From Pseudomonas ovata (GTDB lineage: Bacteria > Pseudomonadota > Gammaproteobacteria > Pseudomonadales > Pseudomonadaceae), in NCBI RefSeq assembly GCF_003131185.1, contig NZ_QFFU01000013.1:1-64000 (forward strand): a stretch of DNA of 64,000 nt. The letters run 5' to 3'. Below, in pieces: positions 1 to 9,957 of the stretch; the first letter of the stretch is position 1; each line of letters starts with the position of its first letter. Position numbers and translations under genes: made by a program. The notes below the pieces were generated by a model. That model was not told the origin of the DNA. It was given only the letters and a program-made list of their open reading frames with translations, and ran no database searches.

Positions 1-3000
1 ACGATCTGAGCGGTGGTCAGGGCGGCGACATCAGCGGTTTCCATCGCGGCCACTTGCGTGGTGGTCAGGGCCGCCACTTGGGCGGTGGTCAGACCGGCGA
101 CTTGAGCCGTGGTCAAGGCAACCACTTGATCAGTGGTCAACGCAGCGGCTTGGGTGGTCGTCAGCGCAGCAATGCTGGCTACTGGCATCGCGGCCAGATC
201 AGCCGTTTCAATGGCAGCCACTTGGGCTGTGGTCAGTGCGGCGACTTGAGCGGTGGTCAGGGCTGCCGCCTGGGCGCTGCCCAGGGCGACGATCTGAGCG
301 GTGGTCAGCGCCGCGACATCGACGGTTTCCAGTGCCGCGACCTGGGTAGTGGTCAGCGCCGCTACCTGGTCAGTGGTCAGGTTGGCCACCTGGGCGGTGG
401 TCAGAGCCACGACCTGATCGGTGGTCAGTGCCGCCACGTCAGCGGTTTCCATCGCGGCCACTTGCGTGGTGGTCAGGGCCGCCACTTGAGCGGTGGTCAA
501 GCCGGCGACCTGAGCGGTGGTCAGGGCCACAACCTGTGCAGTGGTCAGCGCTGCGGTCTGGGTGGTGGTCATTGCCGCCAGGCTGGTGACCGACAGTGCC
601 GAGATATCAGCGGTTTCAATGGCGGCCACTTGGGCTGTGGTCAGTGCGGCGGCCTGGGCGGTGGTCAGGGCGGCCACCTGGGCGCTGCCCAGCGCTACGA
701 TGCCGGCGGTGGTCAGCGCGGCGAGGTCAACGGTTTCCAGGGCGGCGATCTGTGCCGTCTTGAGGGCGGCCACTTGAGCGGTAGTCAGGTTGGCCACCTG
801 GGCGGTGGTCAGGGCCACAATCTGATCGGTAGTCAGCGCTGCGAGATCGACGGTTTCCATCGCCGCCACTTGCGTGGTGGTGAGGGCCGCCACTTGAGCG
901 GTGGTCAAGCCGGCGACCTGAGCGGTGGTCAGGGCCACAACTTGTGCAGTGGTGAGCGCTGCGGTCTGGGTGGTGGTCATTGCCGCCAGGCTGGTGACCG
1001 ACAGGGCCGAGATATCAGCGGTTTCAATGGCGGCCACTTGGGCTGTGGTCAGTGCGGCGGCCTGAGCGGTGGTCAGGGCGGCCACCTGGGCGCTGCCCAG
1101 GGCGACGATGCCGGCGGTGGTCAGCGCGGCGAGGTCAACGGTTTCCAGTGCGGCGATCTGTGCCGTCTTGAGGGCGGCCACTTGGGCGGTGGTCAGGTTG
1201 GCCACCTGGGCGGTGGTCAGGGCCACAATCTGATCGGTGGTCAGCGCTGCGAGATCGACGGTTTCCATCGCCGCCACTTGCGTGGTGGTCAGGGCCGCCA
1301 CTTGAGCGGTGGTCAGGCCGGCGACCTGAGCGGTGCTCAGGGCCACGACCTGTGCAGTGGTCAGCGCTGCGGTCTGGGTGGTGGTCATTGCCGCCAGGCT
1401 TGTAACCGACAGGGCCGAAATATCAGCGGTTTCAATGGCGGCCACTTGGGCTGTGGTCAGGGCGGCAGCCTGAGCGGTGGTCAGGGCAGCCACCTGGGCG
1501 CTGCCCAAGGCGACGATCTGAGCGGTGGTCAGCGCGGCGAGGTCAACGGTTTCCAGTGCGGCGATCTGTGCCGTCTTGAGGGCGGCCACTTGCGCGGTGG
1601 TCAGGTTGGCCACCTGGGCGGTGGTCAGGGCCACGACCTGAGCGGTGGTCAGGGCCGCCACGTCAGCGGTTTCCATCGCCGCCACTTGCGTGGTGGTCAG
1701 GGCCGCCACTTGAGCGGTGGTCAGGCCAGCGACCTGAGCGGTGCTCAGGGCCACAACCTGTGCGGTAGTGAGCGCTGCGGTCTGGGTGGTGGTCATTGCC
1801 GCCAGGCTGGTGACCGACAGAGCCGAGATATCAGCGGTTTCAATGGCGGCCACCTGGGCGGTGGTCAGTGCGGCGGCCTGGGCAGTGGTCAGTGCGGCCA
1901 CCTGGGCACTGCCCAGGGCGACGATGCCGGCGGTGGTCAGCGCGGCGAGGTCAACGGTTTCCAGGGCGGCGATCTGTGCCGTCTTGAGGGCGGCCACTTG
2001 GGCGGTGGTCAGGTTGGCCACTTGGGCGGTGGTCAGGGCCACGACCTGAGCGGTGGTCAGCGCCGCGACATCGACGGTTTCCATCGCCGCCACTTGCGTG
2101 GTGGTCAGGGCCGCCACTTGAGCGGTGGTCAGGCCAGCGACCTGAGCGGTGCTCAGGGCAATGACCTGTGCGGTGGTCAGCGCTGCGGTCTGGGTGGTGG
2201 TCATTGCCGCCAGGTTTGCAACCGAAAGGCCGGCGAGATCAGCGGTTTCAATGGCGGCCACCTGGGCTGTGGTCAGTGCGGCGGCCTGGGCAGTGGTCAG
2301 TGCGGCCACCTGGGCGCTGCCCAGGGCAACGATGCTGCCAGTCGTCAGGGCTGCGACATCGACGGTTTCCAGGGCGGCGATCTGTGCAGGCTTGAGGGCG
2401 GCCACTTGAGCGGTGGTCAGGTTGGCCACCTGAGCGGTAGTCAGCGCGACGATCTGAGCGGTGGTCAGCGCCGCGACATCGACAGTTTCCAGCGCGGCCA
2501 CTTGTGTGGTGGTCAGTGCTGCGACCTGGTCGGTGGTCAGGCTGGCCACCTGAGCGGTGGTCAGGGCGATCACTTGTGCAGTGGTCAGCGCCGCCGCTTG
2601 AGTGGTGGTCAGCGCTGCCAGGCTGGCGGTCGGCAAGGCGGCGATATCAGCGGTTTCAATCGCGGCCACTTGCGCGGTGGTGAGGGCGGCGACCTGGGTG
2701 GTGGTCAGTGCGGCCAGCTGGGCGCTGCTCAGGGCAACAATGCTGCCAGTGGTCAGGGCGGCAACATCGGCCGTTTCCAGGGCTGCAATCTGCGCAGGCT
2801 TGAGCGCTTCTACTTGATCGGTGGTCAGTGCTGCGACCTGGGCGGTGGTCAGCGCCACGATCTGGGCAGTGGTCAGGACGGCGACATCGGCAGCTTCCAA
2901 GGCCGCCGCTTGCGTGGTGGTCAGGGCCGCCACTTGATCAATCGTCAGGTTGGCCACCTGAGCGGTGGTCAGTGCGATCACTTGATCGGTGGTCAAGGCC

Positions 3001-3260
3001 GCCGCCTGAGTGGTGGTCAGTGCTGCAATGCTGGAAACCGGCAGGACAGCGATATCATCGGTTTCAATGGCGGCCACCTGGGCGGTGGTCAGAGCCGCCA
3101 CCTGAGCGGTGGTCAGGGCAACCACTTGGGTGCCAGTCAGCGCGACGATCTGACCGGTGGTCAGGGCAGCGGCTTGCGCAGTGGTCAATGCGACCAGGCT
3201 GGCCACAGGCAGTGCGGCAATATCGTCAGTTTCAATGGCTGCAACCTGGGCAGTGCTCAG
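1..3260 (-). repeat. 24-bp unit tandem repeats in a 408-bp higher-order array
   Basis: The DNA repeats every 24 bases (one octapeptide) and again every 408 bases (17 octapeptides). Eight landmarks spaced exactly 408 bases apart were located by eye between 198 and 3054, with no indel between them. Nearer the N-terminus the register changes: a further landmark lies at 3222, 168 bases (seven units) from 3054. Copies in the middle of the array are very similar at DNA level, which favours recombination. The copies between 2238 and 3222 are more diverged. Confidence 0.9.
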
Positions 3261-3518
3261 GGCTGAAATCTGCGTGGTTAGCAGTGCGCCGATCTGGTCG
3301 GCACTCAGGGCCACGACCTGGGCGGTGGTCAACCCAGGCAGTTGTTCCGTAGAGAAGACACCCAGGTTGGCATTGGTGATGACCGCCACCTGATCGGTGG
3401 TCAGCGCCGCAATCTGGTCAGTGCTGAAAGCAGCAATGTCTTCAGTGCCAAGATCTGCGATGGTCGTGGTGCTCAAGGCAGCAACTTGCGCGGTAGTCAA
3501 CGAAGAAATAAAGCTCAT
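1..3518 (-). CDS. Giant octapeptide-repeat surface protein (N-terminal part)
   Basis: The reading frame is open from an ATG at 3518 to the left edge, so the C-terminus lies outside the window. An AGGA motif precedes the ATG at about eight bases. After a short lead-in (MSFISSLTTAQVAAL) the product consists almost wholly of an eight-residue unit, L-T-T-x-Q-V/I-A-A, with variants such as A-I-E-T-x-D-I-A. Seventeen units form a 136-residue super-repeat: the same landmark recurs at 198, 606, 1014, 1422, 1830, 2238, 2646 and 3054, always 408 bases apart. There is no cleavable signal peptide and no Cys. The TTxQ pattern suggests short capped helices, though this is not proven. I do not recognise a named family. 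Such proteins in Pseudomonas are usually large secreted or surface proteins, and export by the type I system at 25.7-30.2 kb is a reasonable guess. Confidence 0.8.
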   Translation of the reverse strand, partial: MSFISSLTTAQVAALSTTTIADLGTEDIAAFSTDQIAALTTDQVAVITNANLGVFSTEQLPGLTTAQVVALSADQIGALLTTQISALSTAQVAAIETDDIAALPVASLVALTTAQAAALTTGQIVALTGTQVVALTTAQVAALTTAQVAAIETDDIAVLPVSSIAALTTTQAAALTTDQVIALTTAQVANLTIDQVAALTTTQAAALEAADVAVLTTAQIVALTTAQVAALTTDQVEALKPAQIAALETADVAALTTGSIVALSSAQLAALTTTQVAALTTAQVAAIETADIAALPTASLAALTTTQAAALTTAQVIALTTAQVASLTTDQVAALTTTQVAALETVDVAALTTAQIVALTTAQVANLTTAQVAALKPAQIAALETVDVAALTTGSIVALGSAQVAALTTAQAAALTTAQVAAIETADLAGLSVANLAAMTTTQTAALTTAQVIALSTAQVAGLTTAQVAALTTTQVAAMETVDVAALTTAQVVALTTAQVANLTTAQVAALKTAQIAALETVDLAALTTAGIVALGSAQVAALTTAQAAALTTAQVAAIETADISALSVTSLAAMTTTQTAALTTAQVVALSTAQVAGLTTAQVAALTTTQVAAMETADVAALTTAQVVALTTAQVANLTTAQVAALKTAQIAALETVDLAALTTAQIVALGSAQVAALTTAQAAALTTAQVAAIETADISALSVTSLAAMTTTQTAALTTAQVVALSTAQVAGLTTAQVAALTTTQVAAMETVDLAALTTDQIVALTTAQVANLTTAQVAALKTAQIAALETVDLAALTTAGIVALGSAQVAALTTAQAAALTTAQVAAIETADISALSVTSLAAMTTTQTAALTTAQVVALTTAQVAGLTTAQVAALTTTQVAAMETVDLAALTTDQIVALTTAQVANLTTAQVAALKTAQIAALETVDLAALTTAGIVALGSAQVAALTTAQAAALTTAQVAAIETADISALSVTSLAAMTTTQTAALTTAQVVALTTAQVAGLTTAQVAALTTTQVAAMETADVAALTTDQVVALTTAQVANLTTDQVAALTTTQVAALETVDVAALTTAQIVALGSAQAAALTTAQVAALTTAQVAAIETADLAAMPVASIAALTTTQAAALTTDQVVALTTAQVAGLTTAQVAALTTTQVAAMETADVAALTTAQI

Positions 3519-3927
3519 ATACGCGTCCTGTTTAAGGTCATAACCGCGCCGTCAGCGTTGCCGCCTTAGCTTGATGTAAAAGAATGGGTTGCCCATGTGT
3601 CACCGTTAGCGACCAAGGCTAAATAAACATTAAGAACTTTTTAGGTGGCTTTTTGCCTTTTTTGGTTTTTTGGTTATTAAAAAACCGGGTTTTATAGGCT
3701 CAGGGCAAGGAAAATTAGTATCACATGGCTATTACTGTTTGTTGAATGCTTGCGTCCTTGACGTGCGATCAGCGGTACAGAGGGGCTGCAAGGCCTGTCT
3801 CAGTCTTGACCCTCTGTTGCTCTTGACCTAGTGTGCGTTGGAACCTCCGTTCGTCGGCGCACGGTATGGAGCACGTCATCCCCCACCCTCTGGCTATCCA
3901 GCAAGGGCCTTGATCGAGTAATAGATT
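3519..3927. other. Divergent intergenic region
   Basis: This gap separates the leftward repeat-protein gene from the rightward methyltransferase gene and should hold both promoters. It is AT-rich between about 3620 and 3730, with T-rich runs and a short palindrome (AAAACC-g-GGTTTT) near 3680. I see no RNA gene, no clear promoter match and no convincing open reading frame. The short ORFs antisense to the next gene are composition artefacts. Confidence 0.4.
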
Positions 3928-4530
3928 GTGAAAACCTTCCTTCATGTAGGTTGCGGTCCAAAAGACAAAAACGGCACGACCAAGGGCTTTGCTTCGCCGG
4001 ACTGGCATGAGCTGCGTTTCGATATCGATCAGAGCGTCAACCCTGACATCGTCGGCACCATGACCGACATGTCCCAGGTCAAGGACGCCTCGGTCGATGC
4101 GCTGTTTTCCAGCCACAACATCGAACACCTTTATCCGCACGAAGTGCCGGTAGCGCTGGCGGAGTTTCGCCGTGTACTCAAGCCTGGCGGTTTTATCGTG
4201 ATTACCTGCCCGGACCTGCAATCGGTCTGTGCATTGGTGGCCGAAGACAAATTGACCGACCCTGCCTACATCTCGCCGGCCGGTCCCATCGCGCCGATCG
4301 ATATCCTTTACGGGCATCGCCCGGCCATGGCCAATGGCAATCTCTACATGGCGCACCGTTGCGGTTTTACCAAGCGTGTATTGACCGGCAGTCTGCAGGC
4401 GGCCGGCTTCGATATGGTACTGCCGGTCCAGCGCACCCATCCGGCCTATGACCTGTGGGCTGTTGCAGCACTGGCGCCGATCACCGCAGAGGAAATTCTG
4501 GAGCTGGCCAAACAGCACTTTCCCGACTGA
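3928..4530 (+). CDS. SAM-dependent methyltransferase (class I)
   Basis: A 200-residue protein with the class I SAM-binding start (FLHVGCGPKD) at residues 4-13, an acidic strand end near residue 33 (FDID) and the post-motif SSHNIEHLYPHE with LKPGGFIVITCPDL at about residues 68-100, as in Methyltransf_11-type enzymes. The start is GTG with only a weak GAG upstream, so the exact start is less certain. It is the first rightward gene of the A-band-like locus and is followed closely by a second methyltransferase. It probably methylates a sugar of the exported polysaccharide or its terminus. A-band clusters commonly carry such genes, but the acceptor cannot be read from sequence. Confidence 0.8.
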   Translation: MKTFLHVGCGPKDKNGTTKGFASPDWHELRFDIDQSVNPDIVGTMTDMSQVKDASVDALFSSHNIEHLYPHEVPVALAEFRRVLKPGGFIVITCPDLQSVCALVAEDKLTDPAYISPAGPIAPIDILYGHRPAMANGNLYMAHRCGFTKRVLTGSLQAAGFDMVLPVQRTHPAYDLWAVAALAPITAEEILELAKQHFPD

Positions 4531-4620
4531 CAGCGTGCTGCCTGTCCTGGCCCGCGCCTACAACGGCGTGACCAGGACGGGTTGAAGAGCATGGCCCGAC
4601 GACCTTCGGAGTTAACCGTA

Positions 4621-5349
4621 ATGATCGTGAGCGGCGACAATTTCAATATCACCAACCTGCCACTGTTCAAACACAGCCTTGAAGGCCTGCGCCAGAGTCT
4701 GGCGACCCCGGAAAGCTTCTACAGCGCTGACAACGTCATCTGCTGGAACCGCAATTTCAGCTTCATGACCGATGAAGGTTTCATGGAGATCATGCGGCGC
4801 AACGCCACCTCCAACACCGAAATGACCATCATCTGGCGCACCTACATCTTGTGTCACTTCGCCATGCTGGCCCGGAGCCTGCCTGGTGATTTCATCGAAG
4901 TAGGGGCGTGCAAGGGCAATACTGCCAATATCGTTGCCGACCGCATCGACATGGCCACCAGCGGCAAGCAGTACTACGTGTACGACACATTCGAGCACCC
5001 GGCCGACGACGATAACGGCTCGACGCTGTTCAGCCAGGTAAAGCAACGCTTTGCCAGCTATCCGTTCGTGCACGTCATTCAGGGGGATATACCGGATTCG
5101 TTCGAGCAGGACTTTCCCGAGCAGATCGCCTTTGCCCATGTCGACCTGAACCTGGCGTTGGTAGAAGTCGAGGCACTCAAGTGCATCATTCCGCGTCTGG
5201 TGCCTGGTGCCGTGCTTGTGCTTGATGACTACGGTCGGTGGAGTCATGACTCGCACAAAGCCGCCGAAGACCCGCTGCTGGCCTCGTTTGGCCTGAGCGT
5301 CCTGGAGTTGCCGACAGGCCAGGGCCTGGTGATCAAGCCCTACGCCTGA
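4621..5349 (+). CDS. TylF/MycF-type O-methyltransferase
   Basis: A 242-residue protein containing GDFIEVGACKGNTA (SAM-binding loop), YVYDTFEHP, IQGDIPDSF, FAHVDLNL and VPGAVLVLDDYGRW. This order is typical of the TylF/MycF family, metal-dependent sugar O-methyltransferases known from macrolide sugars and also found in polysaccharide clusters. I chose ATG 4621 because CGGAG ends about ten bases upstream; in-frame starts exist at 4582 and 4591 without a good ribosome-binding site. It follows the previous methyltransferase by 90 bases, a gap that contains a GTCCTGG/CCAGGAC hairpin. It probably O-methylates a rhamnose or mannose hydroxyl of the polymer or its cap. Confidence 0.8.
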   Translation: MIVSGDNFNITNLPLFKHSLEGLRQSLATPESFYSADNVICWNRNFSFMTDEGFMEIMRRNATSNTEMTIIWRTYILCHFAMLARSLPGDFIEVGACKGNTANIVADRIDMATSGKQYYVYDTFEHPADDDNGSTLFSQVKQRFASYPFVHVIQGDIPDSFEQDFPEQIAFAHVDLNLALVEVEALKCIIPRLVPGAVLVLDDYGRWSHDSHKAAEDPLLASFGLSVLELPTGQGLVIKPYA

Positions 5350-5355
5350 TTGCAT

Positions 5356-5383
5356 GCCCTGCCGGTCGCCCGGCCGGCAGGGC
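5356..5383. terminator. Hairpin between convergent genes
   Basis: A perfect ten-base-pair stem, GCCCTGCCGG / CCGGCAGGGC, with an eight-base loop lies between the converging methyltransferase and glycosyltransferase genes. It lacks a long T-run, so it may act as a weak bidirectional terminator. Confidence 0.55.
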
Positions 5384-5391
5384 AGCAGGTT

Positions 5392-6498
5392 TCAGACCAG
5401 TTGGTTGTAAACCTCGACCGTGCGCTCGCACATCCGCTGCGCCGTAAACAACGCTTCGAAACGCGCCCGGGCCTGGGCGCCGAAGCGGGCGGCTTCCTCG
5501 GGGTTGTCCCACAGGCGGCGCAAGGCCTCGCGCAGGGCCTGCGGATTTTCCGGCGGCACGGCCAGCCCGGTTTCGCCGTCGATATTGACGAACGTAGTAC
5601 CGGTGCCGATCTCGCAGGAGATCATCGGTTTGCTGTACATCGACGCTTCCAGCAGCGATATGCCGAAGGCCTCCGAGCGCAGGTGCGAGGGGAACACCAG
5701 CGCCTGGCTCAGCTGTAGCAGGCAGGCTTTGTCTTCATCGTCCAGGCGGCCGAGAAAACGCACATTGCGCAATTGCAGGCGCTCGGCCTGTGCCTTGAGC
5801 TCCTGCTCCTGTGGGCCACCGCCCAGAATCAGCACCGGATAATCCACACCTTCCAGGGCATCGAGTAGCGTGCTCAGGCCCTTGTAGTAACGCAGCACGC
5901 CGACGAACAGGAAAAACCGCTCCGGCACCTGTTGCTGCCAGTGCGCCCGGCGCTCGGGCGAGACCTGCGGGTACGCGGCCTCATCCAGTCCGTACGGCAC
6001 CACCACGGTCTTGTCGGCAAAGGGCTTGAGGGTTTCGCTGGTGCGCTGGTAATTGGGCGAGGCGACCAGAATGCGGTCCATGCTGCCCAGCATGCGGTTC
6101 ATCAGCGGCGCATACAGCTTGAGCAGCGTGCGCTGCTTGATGATGTCCGAGTGATAACTCAGCACCGTCGGGCGACCATGACGGGTGGCAAAATGCACCA
6201 GGTCCATCATCGGCCACGGAAAATGAAAATGCACCAGGTCCGCTTCGGCGGCCATGGCCTTGAAGCGGGCAAAGGCGGGCAGTGAAAAACCGGTGGACGC
6301 CAGGTTGAAGTTTTCCTTGACCCGCACCACCGGGTGATCGGCCACCTGGATGCGCTCAGGCACCGGGTCGGGGCTCAGGGTCAACACCTGGCCTTCGACG
6401 CCAAAGGCGCGACTGCCCTGACAGAGTTGAAACATGACCTGTTCGATACCACCGGTAGTGTCGGGGTAATAGGTCTTGAAGAAATGCAATACCTTCAT
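5392..6498 (-). CDS. GT4 glycosyltransferase (WbpY/WbpZ-like)
   Basis: A 368-residue GT-B enzyme. The N-terminal half begins MKVLHFFKTYYPDTTGGIEQV, the usual glycine-rich acceptor-side start of GT4 enzymes. The C-terminal half has FLFVGVLRYYKG, the donor-phosphate E-x7-E motif (EAFGISLLE, about residues 277-285) and a Glycos_transf_1-like end. The start has no overlap with neighbours and is followed upstream by a REP element. Lying next to rmd and gmd, it is probably a GDP-D-rhamnose or GDP-mannose transferase acting in the cytoplasm on an undecaprenyl-linked chain, like P. aeruginosa WbpY/WbpZ. Which linkage it makes cannot be told. Confidence 0.85.
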   Translation of the reverse strand: MKVLHFFKTYYPDTTGGIEQVMFQLCQGSRAFGVEGQVLTLSPDPVPERIQVADHPVVRVKENFNLASTGFSLPAFARFKAMAAEADLVHFHFPWPMMDLVHFATRHGRPTVLSYHSDIIKQRTLLKLYAPLMNRMLGSMDRILVASPNYQRTSETLKPFADKTVVVPYGLDEAAYPQVSPERRAHWQQQVPERFFLFVGVLRYYKGLSTLLDALEGVDYPVLILGGGPQEQELKAQAERLQLRNVRFLGRLDDEDKACLLQLSQALVFPSHLRSEAFGISLLEASMYSKPMISCEIGTGTTFVNIDGETGLAVPPENPQALREALRRLWDNPEEAARFGAQARARFEALFTAQRMCERTVEVYNQLV

Positions 6499-6513
6499 GG
6501 GGGGGGCTCGTTG

Positions 6514-6686
6514 GTAGGAGCGCGCTTGCCCGCGACCGAGTGCGTAGCGCTCGCAAAATCTCGGAAACGCTGCAAGTTTACGATCTGAAATCTGCGAAAC
6601 GCTGCAAATTCACGATCAGGAAATCTGCGAAACGCTGCAAATTTACGACTGCTGACGCAGCCGGTCGCGGGCAAGCGCGCTCCTAC
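6514..6686. repeat. REP pair (BIME) with internal tandem repeat
   Basis: A perfect 24-base inverted pair carrying the Pseudomonas REP core (GTAGGAGCGCGCTTGCCCGC) lies at 6514-6537 and 6663-6686. Between the arms, a unit built on GAAACGCTGCAA occurs three times, at about 6564, 6596 and 6629 (32- to 33-base period). It occupies the gap between the glycosyltransferase and rmd, inside a co-directional gene set. Confidence 0.85.
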
Positions 6687-6696
6687 AGCGGTCCGG

Positions 6697-7592
6697 TCAA
6701 CCGGACGACAACATCCAGCGCAGGGTGTCGCGCAGCGGCGGGGTCTGCCAGTCCGACACATGGGTGCGCAGACGGGTGTTGTCGCCACACAGGGTCTTGA
6801 CCTCGTTGGCCCTGACGAAGGCCGGGTTGACCTGCACGTCGATAGCCTGGCCGGTGATGTCCCGGCACATGTCCAGCACCTCACGCAGCGAGTGGGTCAC
6901 GCCCGAGCAGACGTTGATCGTCTGCCCGATCGGGCGGCTTTGCAGCAGCCCGCGATAGGCGCTGACCACGGCCCGCACATCGCTGAAGTCACGCCACACA
7001 TCCAGGTTGCCGAGTTCGATGGTGTCGGCCTTGCGGACAAAGTGCGACACGATCTTGGGCAACAGGAAATTATCGGCCTGGCCGACACCCGTGTAATTGA
7101 ACGGGCGGGCAATGATCAGCGGCAGACGGTCGTGCCAGAGGCTCGCCATGTATTCCATCGCCAGTTTGCTCACCGCGTAATCGTTGGCCGGTGCCGGCGC
7201 GGTCGACTCGTCGAGCAGACCGCTGGAGGCATTGCCGTACACGTTGGCACTGCTGGCCAGCAACACGCACTCAGGCGTCTTGCCGCAGGCCGCAATGGCC
7301 TCCAGCAGGTTGCGGGTGCCGATCAGGTTGACCTGATAAAACGCATCCGCCGCGCCGTGGCCGACAAAGGCCAGCGCGGCCAGGTGCACGACGATGTCCG
7401 GCTGGATGTCGGCCAGCAGTGTGCGCAGGCCAGCGGCATCCGTCAGGTCTGCCTGGTAGTAACCGGCACTGTTCGAAGGCTGGCTCCCGGTGCCGACCAC
7501 CTCACAGCCGCAAGCGGCAAGCTCGGCGGCCATGAACTGTCCCGTGAAGCCATTGATACCTGTAATCAGGGCACGCTTACCGGCGATAGTCA

Positions 7593-7593
<1 letters not shown>
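6697..7593 (-). CDS. rmd: GDP-6-deoxy-D-lyxo-4-hexulose reductase (Rmd)
   Basis: A 298-residue short-chain dehydrogenase/epimerase-fold enzyme. It has the dinucleotide-binding motif ITGINGFTGQF at about residues 9-19, the DVVHLAALAFVGHG stretch, and the catalytic YAVSK with an upstream Ser (SSANVYG). Its ATG shares a base with the gmd stop codon (TGATG), so the two are translationally coupled. Rmd reduces the 4-keto product of Gmd to GDP-D-rhamnose, the donor for A-band-type D-rhamnan. An alternative would be another GDP-4-keto-sugar reductase such as a GDP-talose-forming enzyme; the coupling with Gmd and the export genes favours Rmd. Confidence 0.9.
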
Positions 7594-9162
<1,569 letters not shown>

Positions 9163-9957
9163 ATGTTGGAGTTGTTTAGAAGCCTCTGGGATTACCGGGG
9201 TTTCGTGTTTTCGTCCATTCGCAACGAGTTTTCCGCGCGTTTTTCCCGCAGTCGTCTGGGGGGGCTGTGGATGATCATCAACCCGCTGGCGCAAGTTGCA
9301 ATTTATGCGCTGGTGCTCTCCAACGTGCTGGCTGCCAAACTGCCCGGCATTGAAAGCAAGTATGCCTACGCCCTTTACCTGATGGCCGGGATATTGGCCT
9401 GGAGCCTGTTCTCGGAAATCATCGGCCGCTGCCTGACCCTGTTCATCGACCAGGGCAACCTGATGAAGAAAATGCGCTTCCCGCGCATTACCCTGCCGGT
9501 GATTGTCGTCGGGTCGTGCCTGCTCAACTACCTGTTGCTGTTCGTGGCGCTGCTGGTGGTGTTTGCGCTGCTGGGCCAGTGGCCGCAATGGCAGATGCTC
9601 TGGCTGGTCCCCCTGACCGTCGTCGTCACCGCACTGGCGGTCGGCCTGGGCCTGATCATCGGCGTGCTCAACGTGTTCGTGCGTGATGTAGGCCAGGTGA
9701 TTCCGATCCTGTTGCAGATCTGGTTCTGGTTCACCCCGGTGGTCTATCCGCTCAACATCATTCCTGATGAATTCAAAGGCTACATGGCCATGAACCCGAT
9801 GTTTCCGATCGTCAGCGCCTACCACGACGTCCTGGTCTACGCCCGGGCGCCGGACCTGCAAAGCCTCGTAATGACCGCGGCGATTGCCGTGGTGCTGCTG
9901 GGACTCGGGTTGTTCATGTTCCGCCGCGCCGCACCGGAAATGGTGGATGTCCTATGA
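9163..9957 (+). CDS. wzm: O-polysaccharide ABC exporter, membrane subunit (Wzm)
   Basis: A 264-residue inner-membrane protein of the ABC-2 family. The amphipathic N-terminus (MLELFRSLWDYRGFVFSSI) with FSRSRLGGLWMIINPL is the classic Wzm/TagG/KpsM start, followed by about six hydrophobic segments and the conserved FWFTPVVYPLNIIP stretch. AGGAG precedes the ATG. It overlaps wzt by four bases (ATGA). With Wzt it forms the exporter that moves the finished undecaprenyl-linked polymer to the periplasmic face. Confidence 0.93.
   Translation: MLELFRSLWDYRGFVFSSIRNEFSARFSRSRLGGLWMIINPLAQVAIYALVLSNVLAAKLPGIESKYAYALYLMAGILAWSLFSEIIGRCLTLFIDQGNLMKKMRFPRITLPVIVVGSCLLNYLLLFVALLVVFALLGQWPQWQMLWLVPLTVVVTALAVGLGLIIGVLNVFVRDVGQVIPILLQIWFWFTPVVYPLNIIPDEFKGYMAMNPMFPIVSAYHDVLVYARAPDLQSLVMTAAIAVVLLGLGLFMFRRAAPEMVDVL

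Noticed and set aside
54-3266. 1,070-residue rightward ORF rich in Gly, Gln and His
   Set aside because: It is the antisense shadow of the octapeptide repeats. The opposite strand has a proper ATG with ribosome-binding site and an ordered repeat, so the long open frame follows from the 24-base periodicity.
3660-3700. T-rich tract with AAAACC/GGTTTT palindrome as a terminator
   Set aside because: The loop would be one base and the sequence lies between divergent starts, where a terminator is not expected.
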